Assembly: GCA_036927565.1 (NCBI GenBank) | Contig: JAYESD010000002.1 | Location: forward strand, 222,955,882-223,019,881 | Direction: 5' to 3' | Length of the DNA stretch: 64,000 nucleotides | Source: Tuctoria greenei | Taxonomy: Eukaryota; Streptophyta; Magnoliopsida; Poales; Poaceae | In this document: positions 34,571-46,117 of the stretch, in pieces | Layout: each line of letters begins with the position of its first letter | Position numbering within the stretch: the stretch's first letter is position 1 | Program-made: the position numbers and the translations under genes | The notes under the pieces: model-generated | The model's input: the letters and a program-made list of their open reading frames with translations, nothing else | Databases searched by the model: none | What the model was told of the DNA's origin: nothing

Positions 34571-34860
34571 CACTACAGGAAACTTGAACAATTACGTCGG
34601 CCAACTCAACTTACGTGCGCCAACCGACGTAAGTTTAGTAAATTACGTTGGTGCCTGGTAATCGACATAAGTTAAATAAATTACGTCGACTTCAGTCCCA
34701 GACCGATGTAAGTAAAAGAACCGACAGCAATAAACGGATACTGACGTCAGCCGTGGCCCGTAGCCGACGTAAGTTAAATGCCCGACGTAAGCTAACCTTT
34801 ACTTACATCAGGCTTCACGTCGACCGACGTAAATAACCTCGGCCGACATAACTTGTGCCT
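34571..34860. repeat. Left terminus and subterminal repeats of CACTA copy 2
   Basis: Roughly a dozen copies of CCGACGTAAG / TTACGTCGG and variants in both orientations within 290 bases, directly inside the terminal inverted repeat. In En/Spm such repeats bind the TNPA-type protein. Confidence 0.9.
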
Positions 34861-35019
34861 GGTTCATTTTCCCTGCACCGATTCTCGATCGCTTTCCCCA
34901 CGCCGCCGCCCGCGCCGCCCGACGCTGCCGCCTGCGCCGCCTACCAACGCCGCCACCCGAAGCCATCACCCGCTGCCCCTGCCGCGCCCCACCGCGCCAA
35001 GTAAAACCTCCGCCTTCTC

Positions 35020-35305
35020 CCTCCTCCCTCCATGCCACTACGCCCGCCGCACCCCCCCCCTCCTTACCGCCGCGGCGCCGCCTCCTCCCTCCCCCCTCCA
35101 CACCGGCCGACAGCCCCCCTCCCTCACCACCACAGCACAACCTCCTCCCTCACCCTCCACGCCGGCAGGTAGCCCCCCTCCCCCTCCCTCTCCCCCCTTC
35201 ACCTCCCCCCTACCCCCCCTCAATACCATCACCCTAACCTGCCCCACCCCTCCCCCCCCCTCACCTCCCCCCCACCCTCCCCCTGCTCCCCGAGCCCCCC
35301 CCAAT
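35020..35305. repeat. C-rich low-complexity tract, copy 2
   Basis: Long runs of C separated by CTC and ACC, matching 1-195. Pro-rich frames here are compositional. Confidence 0.9.
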
Positions 35306-35379
35306 TGAAATTCAAATTTCAATTTGAATTCAAATAAAATTCAATTTTGAATTTGAAATTGTTTAAATTATGCTGAAAT

Positions 35380-35650
35380 TGCTTAATTGTTTTTTAATTA
35401 TGGTCAAGTGGTTAATTTGCTTAATTATGATTAAGTGGTTTATTTATTAGGCTTAATTTGCCTAATTATGCTTAATTAAGCTTAAGTGGTTTATTTTATT
35501 ATGCTTAATTTGCTTAACTATGCTTAAGTGGTTTATTTAACTATGCTTTTATTTGTTTAATTATGCTTAAGTGGTTTATTTAAGTGGTTAATTTGCTTAA
35601 GTGTTTAATTATGCTCAAGTGGTTTATCTAATTATGCTTAAGTGGTTAAT
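35380..35650. repeat. TTAATTATGCTTAAGTGG repeats, copy 2
   Basis: Same block as 270-540 with a few substitutions (for example TTTATTTTATTATGC in place of TTTATTTAATTATGC). Confidence 0.8.
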
Positions 35651-35977
35651 TGTACCATAAGGATGGCGGCGTCGGGGGCGGCCGGCTGTCGGGTGCCACG
35701 GTGTCGCCGGTGGCTCTAAGAGAGACAGAGAGGAGGTGGGTCCTGTGTAGGGGTGAGCAGAGGAGATCGGGGCGGCGGTGCAGCTTGGGGCGTCATGCGG
35801 TATGCGGAGGAGTTCACGCTGAGAGGAGCTCGCGCCGGCAGAGGAGCTCGAGGCGGCAGGCGGCACGCAAAGGAAGCTTGCGCCGGCAGTGAACTGAGAA
35901 ACGCTGTATGTTTTGTTGTGCATAAATTGACGAAAAACTAACGATAATTTGTCCGGATTTAAACTGTAGAGTCAAAC

Positions 35978-38494
35978 ATGGGTGAAGACCGTAGTTGGAT
36001 GTATACTGGTTGGAAGAGCAGAACTTGTGGTCACGTAGATGAGTGGTACGCCAAGACATAAGATTTTGTTGAACGAGCTTTTTCATTGTCAAATAGCAAT
36101 AAGGCGCGGTGCCCATGTACGAAATGCCGGAACGGAAAGTTTTTGGACAAAGTGGAACTTACAATTCAATTGTGTCAAAATGGATACGTGTCACATTATG
36201 AGTTGTGGAACTTCTACGGCGAGACAACTTCTTAAGCTGTACAAGAAGTGGAAGCAGACAATGATGATGCCACAAAGGTTGACATGATGGATGAGATGCT
36301 GGAAGCTATACAACCAGAGCTTCTGTAGGACCCTCAAACAGGGAGGTCAAAGAGTTCTTCAAACATCTCAAAGATTCAGAAGAGCCGCTGCATGGACACA
36401 CTAAAGTGACAATCCTCAATTTTCTGACTAGACTTATGACAATTAAGTCTAAGTTATTCTTTTCTAATAACTGTTACAACGAGCTCATCAATTTGTTCAA
36501 CAATGCCCTTCCACATCCTAAAAAAGTTCCTAAAGATATGTAGAAATCTAAGAAAATTCTTTCCGGTCTCAGTATGAAGTACGAGAAGATTGATGTGTGT
36601 TCGGACAATTGCATGCTTTTCTGGAGAGAGCATGCCAATGAGAACAAATGTTTGAAATTTGGTCAACCGAGGTTTGTCAAAGTTGTTAATAACGATGGTG
36701 ATACTATGACGACAGAAGTCGTACATAAGAAGCTTCATTACTTACCTGTGACATCGAGGTTGAAGCCCTGTTCCTTTCAAAAAATGGTCAGACACATGAT
36801 ATGGCACAAAGAAGGTGAGCGTCAGAACAATGGAGTCATGACACACCTGTCCGATGGTGAGTCATGGAAGGCACTGGACCGGTTCGACCCAAAATTCAGT
36901 CGTGAAACGAGAAATGTTTGCATCGGGTTAGTGACAAATGGGTTCACGCTGTTCAGAACAAGCGCCACACCATACTCCTGTTGCCCCGTCTTTGTCATTT
37001 CGTACAATCTTTCTCCGTATTTTTAAATGAAGAATGAGTTCATGTTTCTTAGCCTCATTGTACCTGGGCTGGATCATCCTGGGTCACGTCTCAACGTGAT
37101 GTTGAAACCGTTGATCGAAGAGTTGAAAATGTTGTGGACAAGAGTCGAAGCGTACGACTGTTACAAGAAGCAGAAATTGAACCTTTGAGCTGCTTATTTG
37201 TGGTCCATGCATGATTTTCCAGCATATGGTACGTTTTTTGGATGGAGCACTCATGGTCGGTTAACGTGTCCGATATGTTCCTCGGATACCGATTGCTGTT
37301 GTCTTATCCATGGAGGCAAGATATCTTACTTCGATTGTCATAGATGTTGGCTGCCTCCGAATCACTTGTTTAGACAACAGAGGAATGTCTTCAGAAAGAA
37401 CACCGTTGTCACTAAAGGACCACCAAAACATCTTAATGGGTCATAAATATCTGATATGTTGGACAAATTGGTGCCAGATGAAGGTTGTCCTGGATATTTT
37501 GAAGGTTACGGAGACAAACACAATTGGACTCACATATGTAGACTTTGGGAGCTACCTTATTTGAAGTCGTTGATTCTAAGACACAACATTGATTTCATGC
37601 ATCAAGAGTGTAACATAGCCGAATGTATCATAAGCACATGCATGGACATGTCAGGCAAAACAAAATACAATTTAAAGGCCCGAAAGGATCTCGCCGAGCT
37701 TTGTAACCGTCAAACTCTTGAGCTCTCCGAAAATGGTGGTAAACCACGCGCTCCTTTCTGTCTTCGACCTAAAGAAAAGAAAGAAGTTCTCGAATGGTTG
37801 CAAAGGTTGAAATTCCCAGATGGTTATGCAGCTAGTCTGAGGTGAGCCGTGAATGTGAAAACAGGAAAGCTCATTGGGTTGAAGAGTCATGATTATCAGA
37901 TAATCATGGAAAGACTTCTGCCTGTTATGTTTCGAGGCTACTTTGACAATGCGGTGTGGAAGGTGTTAGCCGAGCTTAGCCACTTCTATAGGCAACTCTG
38001 TGCTAAAGAAATCATGCCAGAGATGATGACTAAGTTGGAGAAGGAGATTCTAATACTTTTGTCTAGGATGGAAAAAAAATTCCTCTAGAATTTGTCAATC
38101 CAATGCAACATCTCTTAATTCATCTTCCATTTGTGCGAAAGTGGGTGGTCCTGTGCAATATAGGTGGATGTATCATATTGAAAGATCACTCAGATATCTG
38201 TAACCAATGGTTGGTTACAGGGCAAGGGTTGAAGGCTGCATCGCCAAAGATTTTACTCTTAAGGAATTAGGATACTTCTCAAGTATTTATTTTGCAGAGG
38301 AACACAATGTTAACACTTCGGTAATGCGGTACAATATGGTTGAGCAACCTCCCTCTAGCGATCTCTCCATTTTTGCAACAAGAGGCACTACTGTTGGTAG
38401 TTACACTTCCTACAACGTTAGCAAAAAATAAAGGCGTGATGCTTTCTTCTACATGTACGCTAATATGGAAGAAATGGATGAATATTTCAAGTAA
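35978..38494 (+). pseudogene. CACTA tnp2-type transposase, copy 2 (dead)
   Basis: Starts at ATG 35978 (MGEDRSWMYTGW). Domain order is as in copy 1: transposase-associated N-terminus (CPCTKCRN), Transposase_21 core, DUF4218-like C-terminus (LIGLKSHDYQIIMERLLPV), stop at 38492-38494. This copy keeps SMHDFPAYG, broken in copy 1, but shares the N in place of D in GLVTNGF. It also shares the early stop after EWYAKT, the TGA after KKQKLNL (Arg expected) and the TGA after YAASLR. The transposase would cut at CACTA ends, but this one cannot be made. The chromovirus LTR starts 7 bases after the stop. Confidence 0.87.
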
Positions 38495-40675
38495 GTGTTT
38501 GTGACACCCGGTTCCGAAAACGAAATGCATATGTGTGCCCAGGACGTTCAACACACATACACGAGTGCATTCACAAAAGAGTATACAGAAAATTACCACA
38601 GAACAAGATTAATTAACCAAATTTTATTAAACAAACCATATTATTCTTGAATACAATATCTAATGAATATTAATGACAAGTTCAACTAATGTAGTGGAAA
38701 TAAACTAAATAAGTAACTATGCAGCTACGCAATTGGGTATAGCAAAGCTCCAAAACACCACAGGCAAAGCTGACGGTAGACACGGCCTAGAACTCCGAAT
38801 TATCACCATTAAACTCCCAATCCTGACCTGCAACTGTTGGCGGGGGATTGCAAGAGTGAGTACATGTCATACTCAGCAAGTGATGAAAGTATGACATGTA
38901 GCTGATTCAAATGATGAATATAATAATGGTTGAGTGCTGAAAAGTACATTAAAACATTTGAAAAGCAATATAATATATGTATGTGAATAACCCATCATAA
39001 ACCATATAATCATCATAATACCAGTCCATATTCCATATCCATCATCATATACCAATATCCATGTTCAATTCCAGAACTCAATTCATAACCGATCATAACC
39101 ATAATACCAACCATGACCATAATACCAACCATAACCATTCCAAATTCCCAATTTTCCTCTAATCATGTGAGGTTCCAGGTTGCGCATAACTGGGAGCACG
39201 GCTATCATGATAGTTTTAGACACACTCTGCACAGGTTGTACCGCTTTACCCACGTGTTTGTGATTTCATCACCTTTCGATGACTATAGAATCTCAATTAT
39301 GTCGTCTCACACTTCCATAGGTGTGTGGCCAAGAGATCACAAAATATCCTTTACAAAGGGATTACTAGCCTATTTAGACCCCACTGAGGTTTCACCGGTG
39401 GCGATGTCTCCAACTGAGCACATCTTCAACCAAGGGCCCCCTCTTGAGCCATTCGGATCCCATGGTAGTCCAACTAATCATCAACAAACCCAATCCGACT
39501 ACACCTTCCTCGAGCATCCTTAATGGTCCAAATAGCACTGGCAAAGCCCTAATTAATCAGCTACGCCGCACCCATACTTGGCCTCGTGGTGGCGCTGTAA
39601 ATCCTGGATGGTCGCTCCACGAACCGGTCCTTAGATCTAAAGCAAGCAAAACCACCATAACATCCAACCCATCCACATACCAGGCTTGCTTAGATCACCC
39701 ATTACCATATCATATTTAACCAGTTCATGTCAACCATAATTTCATCCATGCATAATTAAATTGAGTGGTATAGTTGTTTTCCCATCCCCGTTAATTAAGC
39801 GAAGCAAAAATGTAAAAAGCCCTTCCCGACTCTCTACCATATATTCCAGGTGACAAGGGTGGTTAAACAAATCTAGTAAACTTCCTACCATAGGATTTCC
39901 CATCAAATTGACACAGCATGCAATTTCCAAACAAAATGTTTATTTTAAAACAGGATGAATATGCTTCAAGGACACTTTCCTTGCTCTTGGTATTGGTTCG
40001 GGTCAAAGCCTTCAAACTCTTGGTGATGTAGATCCTCTGCGACACTCTCTAGCGCAAATCCGTCTAATCCACATAATAATCATACAAGACGAGAAATACA
40101 ATCAAAGAGTGCACAAATATTACTCAATATGACATGACATGCATGATTGATGCAAATGCAAGGTAGAACATGTTAATAGATTGCTTTCAATGGTCACTAA
40201 CTAGTTCTAATAGATTTTAACAAGTTTATACAGGTTTGGATTTGATTAGATCTACTTTTAGAATCAATTCAACACAATTTAACTAGGATTCAGACTAGTG
40301 TGCAGAAGGCTGGACTAGTCCGCACTTCGCAGAACTAGCGAACTAGGGTTTTCTAGATTGACGTAAATTTGGAGATTAGGGGTCGAATTGACGTAAGGAA
40401 ACGATAATAGAAGGTATACCAGGTGTTTAGAAATCCAATGAATCAAGAAACTTGGAGGTAACACTTGGATCTTGATGATCTAAGGGGTGTGATGAACTTG
40501 GAGATGATTTGGTGATGAAGAACAAAACATGATGGAGATCTTGATCCTCTTTCGTTTCCTCCTCTTCTTCTTGCTTGTTATCTCCTACTCCCCCCTTGAT
40601 GGTGGCTCTCCATGAACTAGGGTTTGGGTGGGGTGGAAAAGTGGCAAATAGACGTCAAGCCAAAGGGTGGGGTTA

Positions 40676-40683
40676 TTTATATA
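40676..40683 (-). promoter_or_regulatory. TATA box of chromovirus LTR
   Basis: TATATAAA on the minus strand in CCTCTATATAAATAACC, about 630 bases from the LTR start and roughly 160 bases downstream of the palindrome array. Confidence 0.65.
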
Positions 40684-40839
40684 GAGGTGGAGGCTAGGGT
40701 TAGATGGATTTCGTGTTTCAGAGGAGTATAGGCCGGTTTAGAGTCCCACATGGGCTCTAAAAGAGTTAGGCACGAGTCCATAGGCCCACTTAACGTGAAA
40801 CCCAAGAAACAAGTTGTGAAACAAAAGATCAATTCACAG

Positions 40840-41170
40840 TCACAAAATATCGGACAAGTCCGAAAAGGACCGGAAGTCCGAAAATGTCCAGAGAGAAAAT
40901 CAGACAAGTCTGGCCTAAAATCGGACAAGTCCAACTTTAGTCATAGAGGAAAACGGACAAGTCCGCTGGAACACCGGACTAGTCCAGAAAAGTCCAGGGA
41001 TTTAGCAAATTTTCAAGGATTCTTGGAATATCGGACCAGTTCGCACAAAATCGGACAAGTCCGAAAGTTTCCAGAGGCAAAATCGGACTAGTCCGCAGCA
41101 AAAACGGACAAGACCGTTTTTAGCTAGAGAGAAATCGGACTAGTCCTCACAAAAATCAGACTAGTCCGCA
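40840..41170. repeat. CGGACWAGTCCG palindrome array, copy 2
   Basis: Same array as 5740-6060 with a few point differences (for example CGGACAAGTCCA for CGGACAAGTCCG), lying between the LTR start and the TATA box. Confidence 0.9.
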
Positions 41171-42570
41171 CTTTTCAGCATTTTAAGTGCGGTTTTGTTC
41201 CAAATCAATTTTAAATGCTCCAAATCAATTTTAAACTCGTTCCTCTTTATGTGGGTTAATGTTAACCATGTATATGAATGTATGTAGGGCATGATGCATG
41301 AAAATGAGGGTGTTACAAACCTACCACCCTTAAAATGAATCTCGCCCTCGAGATTCGACGCGGAAGAGAAGAGATAGGGAAATTTCTTCTTGAGATCATC
41401 CTCCAATTCCCACGTTGCTTCTTTTTCTATGTGGTGCTTCCATTGAACTTTACACCATCTTATAACCTTGTTCCTTGTGACCCTCTCCTTAGTTTCCAAG
41501 ATTTTGGTCGGTTGCTCGGCATAAGTCAAATCTTCCTCTAGCTCCAATTCTTCCATTGACACTTGTTCTTCTGGTACTCTCAAGCACTTCTTGAGCTGGG
41601 AAACATGGAATACATCATTTACATCTAAAAGATGAGTTGGAATTTCCAACTTATACGCTACTTCTCCTCTTTTGTCCAAAATCTTGAATGGTCCGATGTA
41701 GCAAGGTGCTAGCTTGCCTCTTATGTTAAACCTCTTATGACCCCTCATCAGTGACACCTTGAGGTAAACAAAATCTCCCACTTCAAAGGATAATTTCCTT
41801 CTTCTATTGTCCGCATAGCCCTTTTGTCTTGATTGGGCAGCCCACAAGTTCTCACGAATTATTTGGACTTGCTTTTCAGCTTCTTGCAACACATCCAGAC
41901 CAAATACTTGAGTTTCTCCTGCCTCATTCAAGAATAAAGGTGTCATACACTTCCTTCCATAAAGCGCTTCATATGGTGACATTTCCAAGCTCGCTTGGTA
42001 ACTATTGTTGTATGAAAATTCTGCATATGGCAAGCTTTTGTCCCAACTTTTCCCATGCTTTAAAGGACAAGCTCTTAACATGTCCTCTAAAATCTGATTG
42101 GTCCTCTCGGTTTGTCCATCCGTTTGAGGGTGATATGCTGAACTAAAATTCAGCCTCGTTCCCAAAGCTTCATGCAGTTTTTGCCAAAACCTGGAAGTGA
42201 ATTGTGAACCTCTATCCGAGACTATCTTCTTTGGGACTCCATGTAAACATACTATTCTTCCCATATATAGTTCCACCAATCTCTCTCCATTATATGTGGT
42301 CTTGACAGGAATAAAGTGGGCTGACTTAGTTAACCGATCCATAATTACCCAAATTGAGTTGTAGCCGGACTGAGTACGTGGTAAACCAACTATGAAGTCC
42401 ATACCAATCTCTTCCCACTTCCATTCCGGAATCTTCAATGGTTGCAATAATCCAGCTGGCCTTTGATGTTCCGCCTTGACTCGTTGGCACACATCACACA
42501 ATGCTACGTATTCAGCTATGTCCTTCTTCATGCTAGCCCACCAATAGCAAGTCTTCAAGTCTTTGTACAT
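41161..42570 (-). CDS. Chromovirus integrase plus chromodomain-like tail, copy 2
   Basis: Longest open frame in the window (469 codons). Visible motifs are the CDVCQR part of the zinc-binding domain, MDFIVGLPRTQSGYNSIWVI, SDRGSQFTSRFWQKL and AYHPQTDGQTERTNQILEDM, giving the D,D(35)E triad, then GPFKILDKRGEVAYKLEIP and a chromodomain-like tail (WKHHIEKEATWELEDD). The last ~50 codons read into the LTR because the stop used by copy 1 is a CCC-TAC here. It belongs to a polyprotein broken upstream, so on its own it is not a functional gene. Confidence 0.85.
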   Translation of the reverse strand: MYKDLKTCYWWASMKKDIAEYVALCDVCQRVKAEHQRPAGLLQPLKIPEWKWEEIGMDFIVGLPRTQSGYNSIWVIMDRLTKSAHFIPVKTTYNGERLVELYMGRIVCLHGVPKKIVSDRGSQFTSRFWQKLHEALGTRLNFSSAYHPQTDGQTERTNQILEDMLRACPLKHGKSWDKSLPYAEFSYNNSYQASLEMSPYEALYGRKCMTPLFLNEAGETQVFGLDVLQEAEKQVQIIRENLWAAQSRQKGYADNRRRKLSFEVGDFVYLKVSLMRGHKRFNIRGKLAPCYIGPFKILDKRGEVAYKLEIPTHLLDVNDVFHVSQLKKCLRVPEEQVSMEELELEEDLTYAEQPTKILETKERVTRNKVIRWCKVQWKHHIEKEATWELEDDLKKKFPYLFSSASNLEGEIHFKGGRFVTPSFSCIMPYIHSYTWLTLTHIKRNEFKIDLEHLKLIWNKTALKMLKSAD

Positions 42571-44398
42571 CTTTGTACTACCAGGATGAATTGAATAAGG
42601 TGAGTCATGTGCCTCTTTTTTATTGTCTCTCGAATACGCTTCACATTAGGTCCAACAATCCTCTTACCAAGCCATAGGGTACCATGTTCATCTTCATCAA
42701 ATCTGAATTCTCTCCCTTCTTCGGTCCTTTCCTTGATTTCCTTGAACCCTTGATCCGTGGCTTGTTCTTCTCGAATTTCTTGCTCCAGGGTTGGATATAA
42801 CTCCATTATTCCCATCTCATTCACAAATCCGAGGTTCAACCGTTTGAACTCCTTACATAGCTCGGATGGTAACTTTCGAACTGTGAGTTGGTGACTTACT
42901 CCTTTTCTACTCAAAGCATCGACCACAACATTAACCTTTCTCGGATGATAGTTGATCCCCAAATCATAATCTTTGATGAGCTCAACCATCTTCGTTGCCT
43001 CAAATTCAGATCCGTTTGTGTGAGAATATACTTCAAACTCTTATGATCCATATAGATTTCACACGTATGTCCAAGGATATGGTGTCTCCAAATCTTCAAC
43101 GCATGTACCACGGCTGCAAGTTCCAAATCACGCGTTGTGTAATTCTGCTCATGTTTCTTCAATTGTCATGATGCATAGGCAACTACTTGACCTTCTTGCA
43201 TAAGCACACATCCAATTCCTTGTCTCGATGCGTCGCAATAAATATCAAAACTCTTGCTCACATCTGGCAGTACCAAAACTGGGACCGTTGTCAACCTCTT
43301 CTTCAACTCCTCAAAACTTTCTTGATAAGCTTGAGTCCATTGGAATGTCTTTCCCTTCATTAGCAATTCCGTCATTGGCTTGGCTATCTTGGAGAAGTCC
43401 TTGATGAACCAACGGTAATATCCAGCCATCCCAAGAAAACTCTTTATTTCCTTGACATTTTGTGGCGGTTCTCACTTCAACACGTCTCTCACTTTTCCGG
43501 GGTCAACCGATACTCCTCCTCTTGAGATGATATGACCCAAAAACAACACCTCTCTCAACCAAAATTGACACTTGTTGAACTTGGCATACAATTGATGCTC
43601 CCTTAATTTCTGCAATGTAAGCCTCAAGTGTTCCTCATGTTCCTTCTCATCCTTCGAGTAGATCATAATGTCGTCAATAAACACCACAACAAACTTATCT
43701 ATGTACTCCATGAAGATCTTATTCATGAGGTACATAAAGTACGCAGGTGCATTGGTCAAAACAAAGGACATCACCGTGTACTCATAAGATCCATACCGTG
43801 TCGTAAAAGTTGTCTTGGGTATGTCCGATGGTCTAATCTTAATTTGAAAGTATCCTGACCTCAAATCAATCTTAGAGAAGACACAAGCACCCTTCATCTG
43901 ATCAAACAAGTCTTCTATGCATGGCAAGGTATACTTGTTCTTGATTGTTACCTCGTTGCGAGCTCGGTAATCCACACACATCCTTTGGGTTCCATCCTTC
44001 TTGTACACAAATAGAATGGGTGCTCCCCAAGGTGAAGAGCTGGGGCGAATAAAACCCTTCTCTAGTTGCTTTTGAATTTGCTTCTTGAGCTCTGCTAATT
44101 CCATAGGAGGCATCCTATACGGCTTCTCAGCTATAGGTGCAGTTCCAGGTATTAAATCAATAACAAACTCAATGTCTCGATCAGGTGGCATACCTGGCAA
44201 CTCGTCCGGAAAAAAATCCAAAAATTTACACACCACTGCAATCTCCTCAATTGCGGCACCGTCCATATGATTCAGCTCCAATTGCTTCGGTGCGGTTTGA
44301 GATGCTTCCAATTCTACGGTGATCCCTTCTTCATTAGTCAATTTCACCGTCTTCGTGGCACACTCAATAACTCCATTGTGCTTCCTCAACCAGTCCAA
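42555..44398 (-). pseudogene. Chromovirus protease end, reverse transcriptase and RNase H, copy 2
   Basis: The frame 44398-43472 runs through the protease end, linker and reverse transcriptase (RMCVDYRARNEVT, KIDLRSGYFQI, VVVFIDDIMIYSK, LFLGHIISRGGV). The Asp-Asp pair is kept. A stop near 43468 separates this from the thumb and RNase H (FDIYCDASRQGIGCVLMQEG, 43429-43166). A TGA after VVAYAS, from an expected CGA, separates the next part (43162-42911), and a further shift leads to 42989-42555. At least three breaks make the polyprotein non-functional, and two are shared with copy 1. Confidence 0.85.
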
Positions 44399-45853
44399 CC
44401 AAGTATAATGTCCAATCCTTGAGAATCCAAAATAATGAGGTTGGCGGATAAGTCTACCCCCCTTATTCTAAGGCTTACTTTTGGACATACTATATTTGTC
44501 CTCATCTCTCCTCCAGGAGACATAACCAATAGAGTAAACTTCATATGAGAGATAGAAAAACTATACTTGGCAACATACTTCGATCCAATGAATGAATGCA
44601 ATGCTCCGAATTTAAATAACATAGTCGCGGGGTTGGAGTTGGCGAGAAACATACCAATGACCACGTCATCCGCTTGTTGAGCATCCTCCGTAGAGACATG
44701 GCTCACATTGCCACGAGCAAAATTCTGTTGTCCACGGTTCCCTTGTGGTTGTCCTCCGTTGGGTCTTAGGTTTTGCCTCAGTGCATTGCTTCCTTGACAA
44801 GGGCCTGACTTAGGACATTGGTGCGCAAAGTGTCCAGCTTCTCCGCAAGTATAGAACTTCTTAACTCCACCGTAATTATTGGGACGAGCTTGGTTTTGAG
44901 CATTGGCACCAGGATAGTTGGCACGAGGTACATAAGACATTGGAGGCCTAGGTGCTTGCATAACAGGGCGCTGCTACACAAATTGAGTTGGGCGCAGTGC
45001 AAATTCAGGGCGTTGAGCAGGAATAGAAGAGCTGAAATAAGGCGCATTGGGTGGCGCAAAGCGAGGGCGCACATTACTTCCATGTTGCTGTCCTTGATAT
45101 GGCGCCTTCCTCTTGTTGTCTTGCTCAATCTCACGGATCTTGTCCACAAGATTCTAAAAGTTGGCATAATCGCAGTTGAGTAGTTGCACTTGGATTTCAT
45201 AGTTCAAGCCCCTCATTAACAAATATTGCTTCTGGCTGTCCCGACTAACATCCTCAGGCGCATATCTTGAGAGTTGAGTGAATTTGGTGAGATATTCACC
45301 CACACTCGATCTTCCTTGCCTTAAGTTCTCAAATTCTTGCCTCTTCAAGATCATAACACCCTCAGGCACATAACGAGAACATAAATTCTCCTTGAATTCC
45401 GCCCAGATAATTCTCTTGGTTCTCATGAGAATTGCATAGTGAATCCCACCAATCGGCAGCTGCTCCAACGAGCTGATGAGAAGCAAATAGCACCTTCTCC
45501 CGGTCACTACATTGGACAATAGCAAGTTTCTTCTCCACAGACTTGAGCCAATCATCAGCATGCATAGGGTCAGTAGCTTGAGCAAAGGTTGGCGGCCTAG
45601 TCCTCATAAACACTCCCAATCGATTATGAGGAGGCGAGGATGGCGGTGGAGGCATGTGGGGCTGATTATTGATGTTGCCAGCCTGCAGCTGTCCCATAGT
45701 TTGTATCATGGTCTGCATGAGCTGGTTCTGCATAGCTAGTAGCTGCTCAATATTGATAGCTCCATGAGCAAGTCCTTGTCCATTGTTGTTCTGAGGTACT
45801 CCATGGTTCTCCTCCTCATCATTATCATCTCTCTGGTTGCGAGTCCTCACCAT
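44386..45853 (-). pseudogene. Chromovirus gag and protease start, copy 2
   Basis: Starts at ATG 45853 (MVRTRNQRDDNDEEENHG). The gag core (FMRTRPPTFAQATDPMHADD, WLKSVEKKLAIVQC) is followed by frameshifts near 45370-45390 and 45150 and a stop before 44961. The CCHC knuckle reads FYTCGEAGHFAHQC: the first Cys is Phe through one base change. The protease active site, usually Asp-Ser/Thr-Gly, reads LFKFGALHSF here and LFESGALHSF in copy 1, so the catalytic Asp is absent in both. A 2-base deletion near 44396 shifts the frame into reverse transcriptase. Confidence 0.82.
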
Positions 45854-46117
45854 CAGAAGAGAAGCAATTGGTAAGAGTTAGAAAATGTCCCCAACTATAT
45901 GCATCAAGGGATATGACACTAGACAACTAACTATCCTACGTGGTCATGGCAATGCTAAAGCATCCCAAAATCCTCTATTAAGCACACAAGCAAACAATAT
46001 ATAGAAACAACACACCAAACAAAACACATCGGTTCTTGAGTGCTCCTATGTGCTCTAAGGTGTCCATTCTATCTAGGCTGCGTCCTACGATCAACCTATC
46101 ACTCTGATACCAATCTA
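45854..46117 (-). other. Chromovirus 5' leader
   Basis: 264 bases between the PBS and the gag ATG, noncoding. Confidence 0.7.
46101..46114 (-). promoter_or_regulatory. Primer binding site, initiator tRNA-Met type
   Basis: The minus strand reads TTGGTATCAGAGT, three to four bases from the 5' LTR end. Confidence 0.85.

Larger units (their letters stand above)
38502..41317 (-). mobile_element. Chromovirus 3' LTR, copy 2
   Basis: 2816 bp, ends TGTAACACCC and GGGTGTCA on the minus strand. TATA box TATATAAATAAC on the minus strand at about 40672-40683. The palindrome array (40840-41170) lies in U3. A purine-rich tract (AAGGGTGGTAGGTT, minus strand) adjoins it at 41318-41331. Confidence 0.92.

Noticed and set aside
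34853..35308. Pro/Ser-rich 150-codon frame and the Gly-rich frames opposite it
   Set aside because: Translation of a C-rich low-complexity tract in the CACTA leader. Runs of P, S and T follow composition, and copy 1 differs by C-run length, which would shift frame.
46101..46114. tRNA gene matches at GGTATCAGAG and TGGCGCCGTTGCC sites
   Set aside because: These are retroelement primer binding sites next to LTRs; no tRNA cloverleaf surrounds them.
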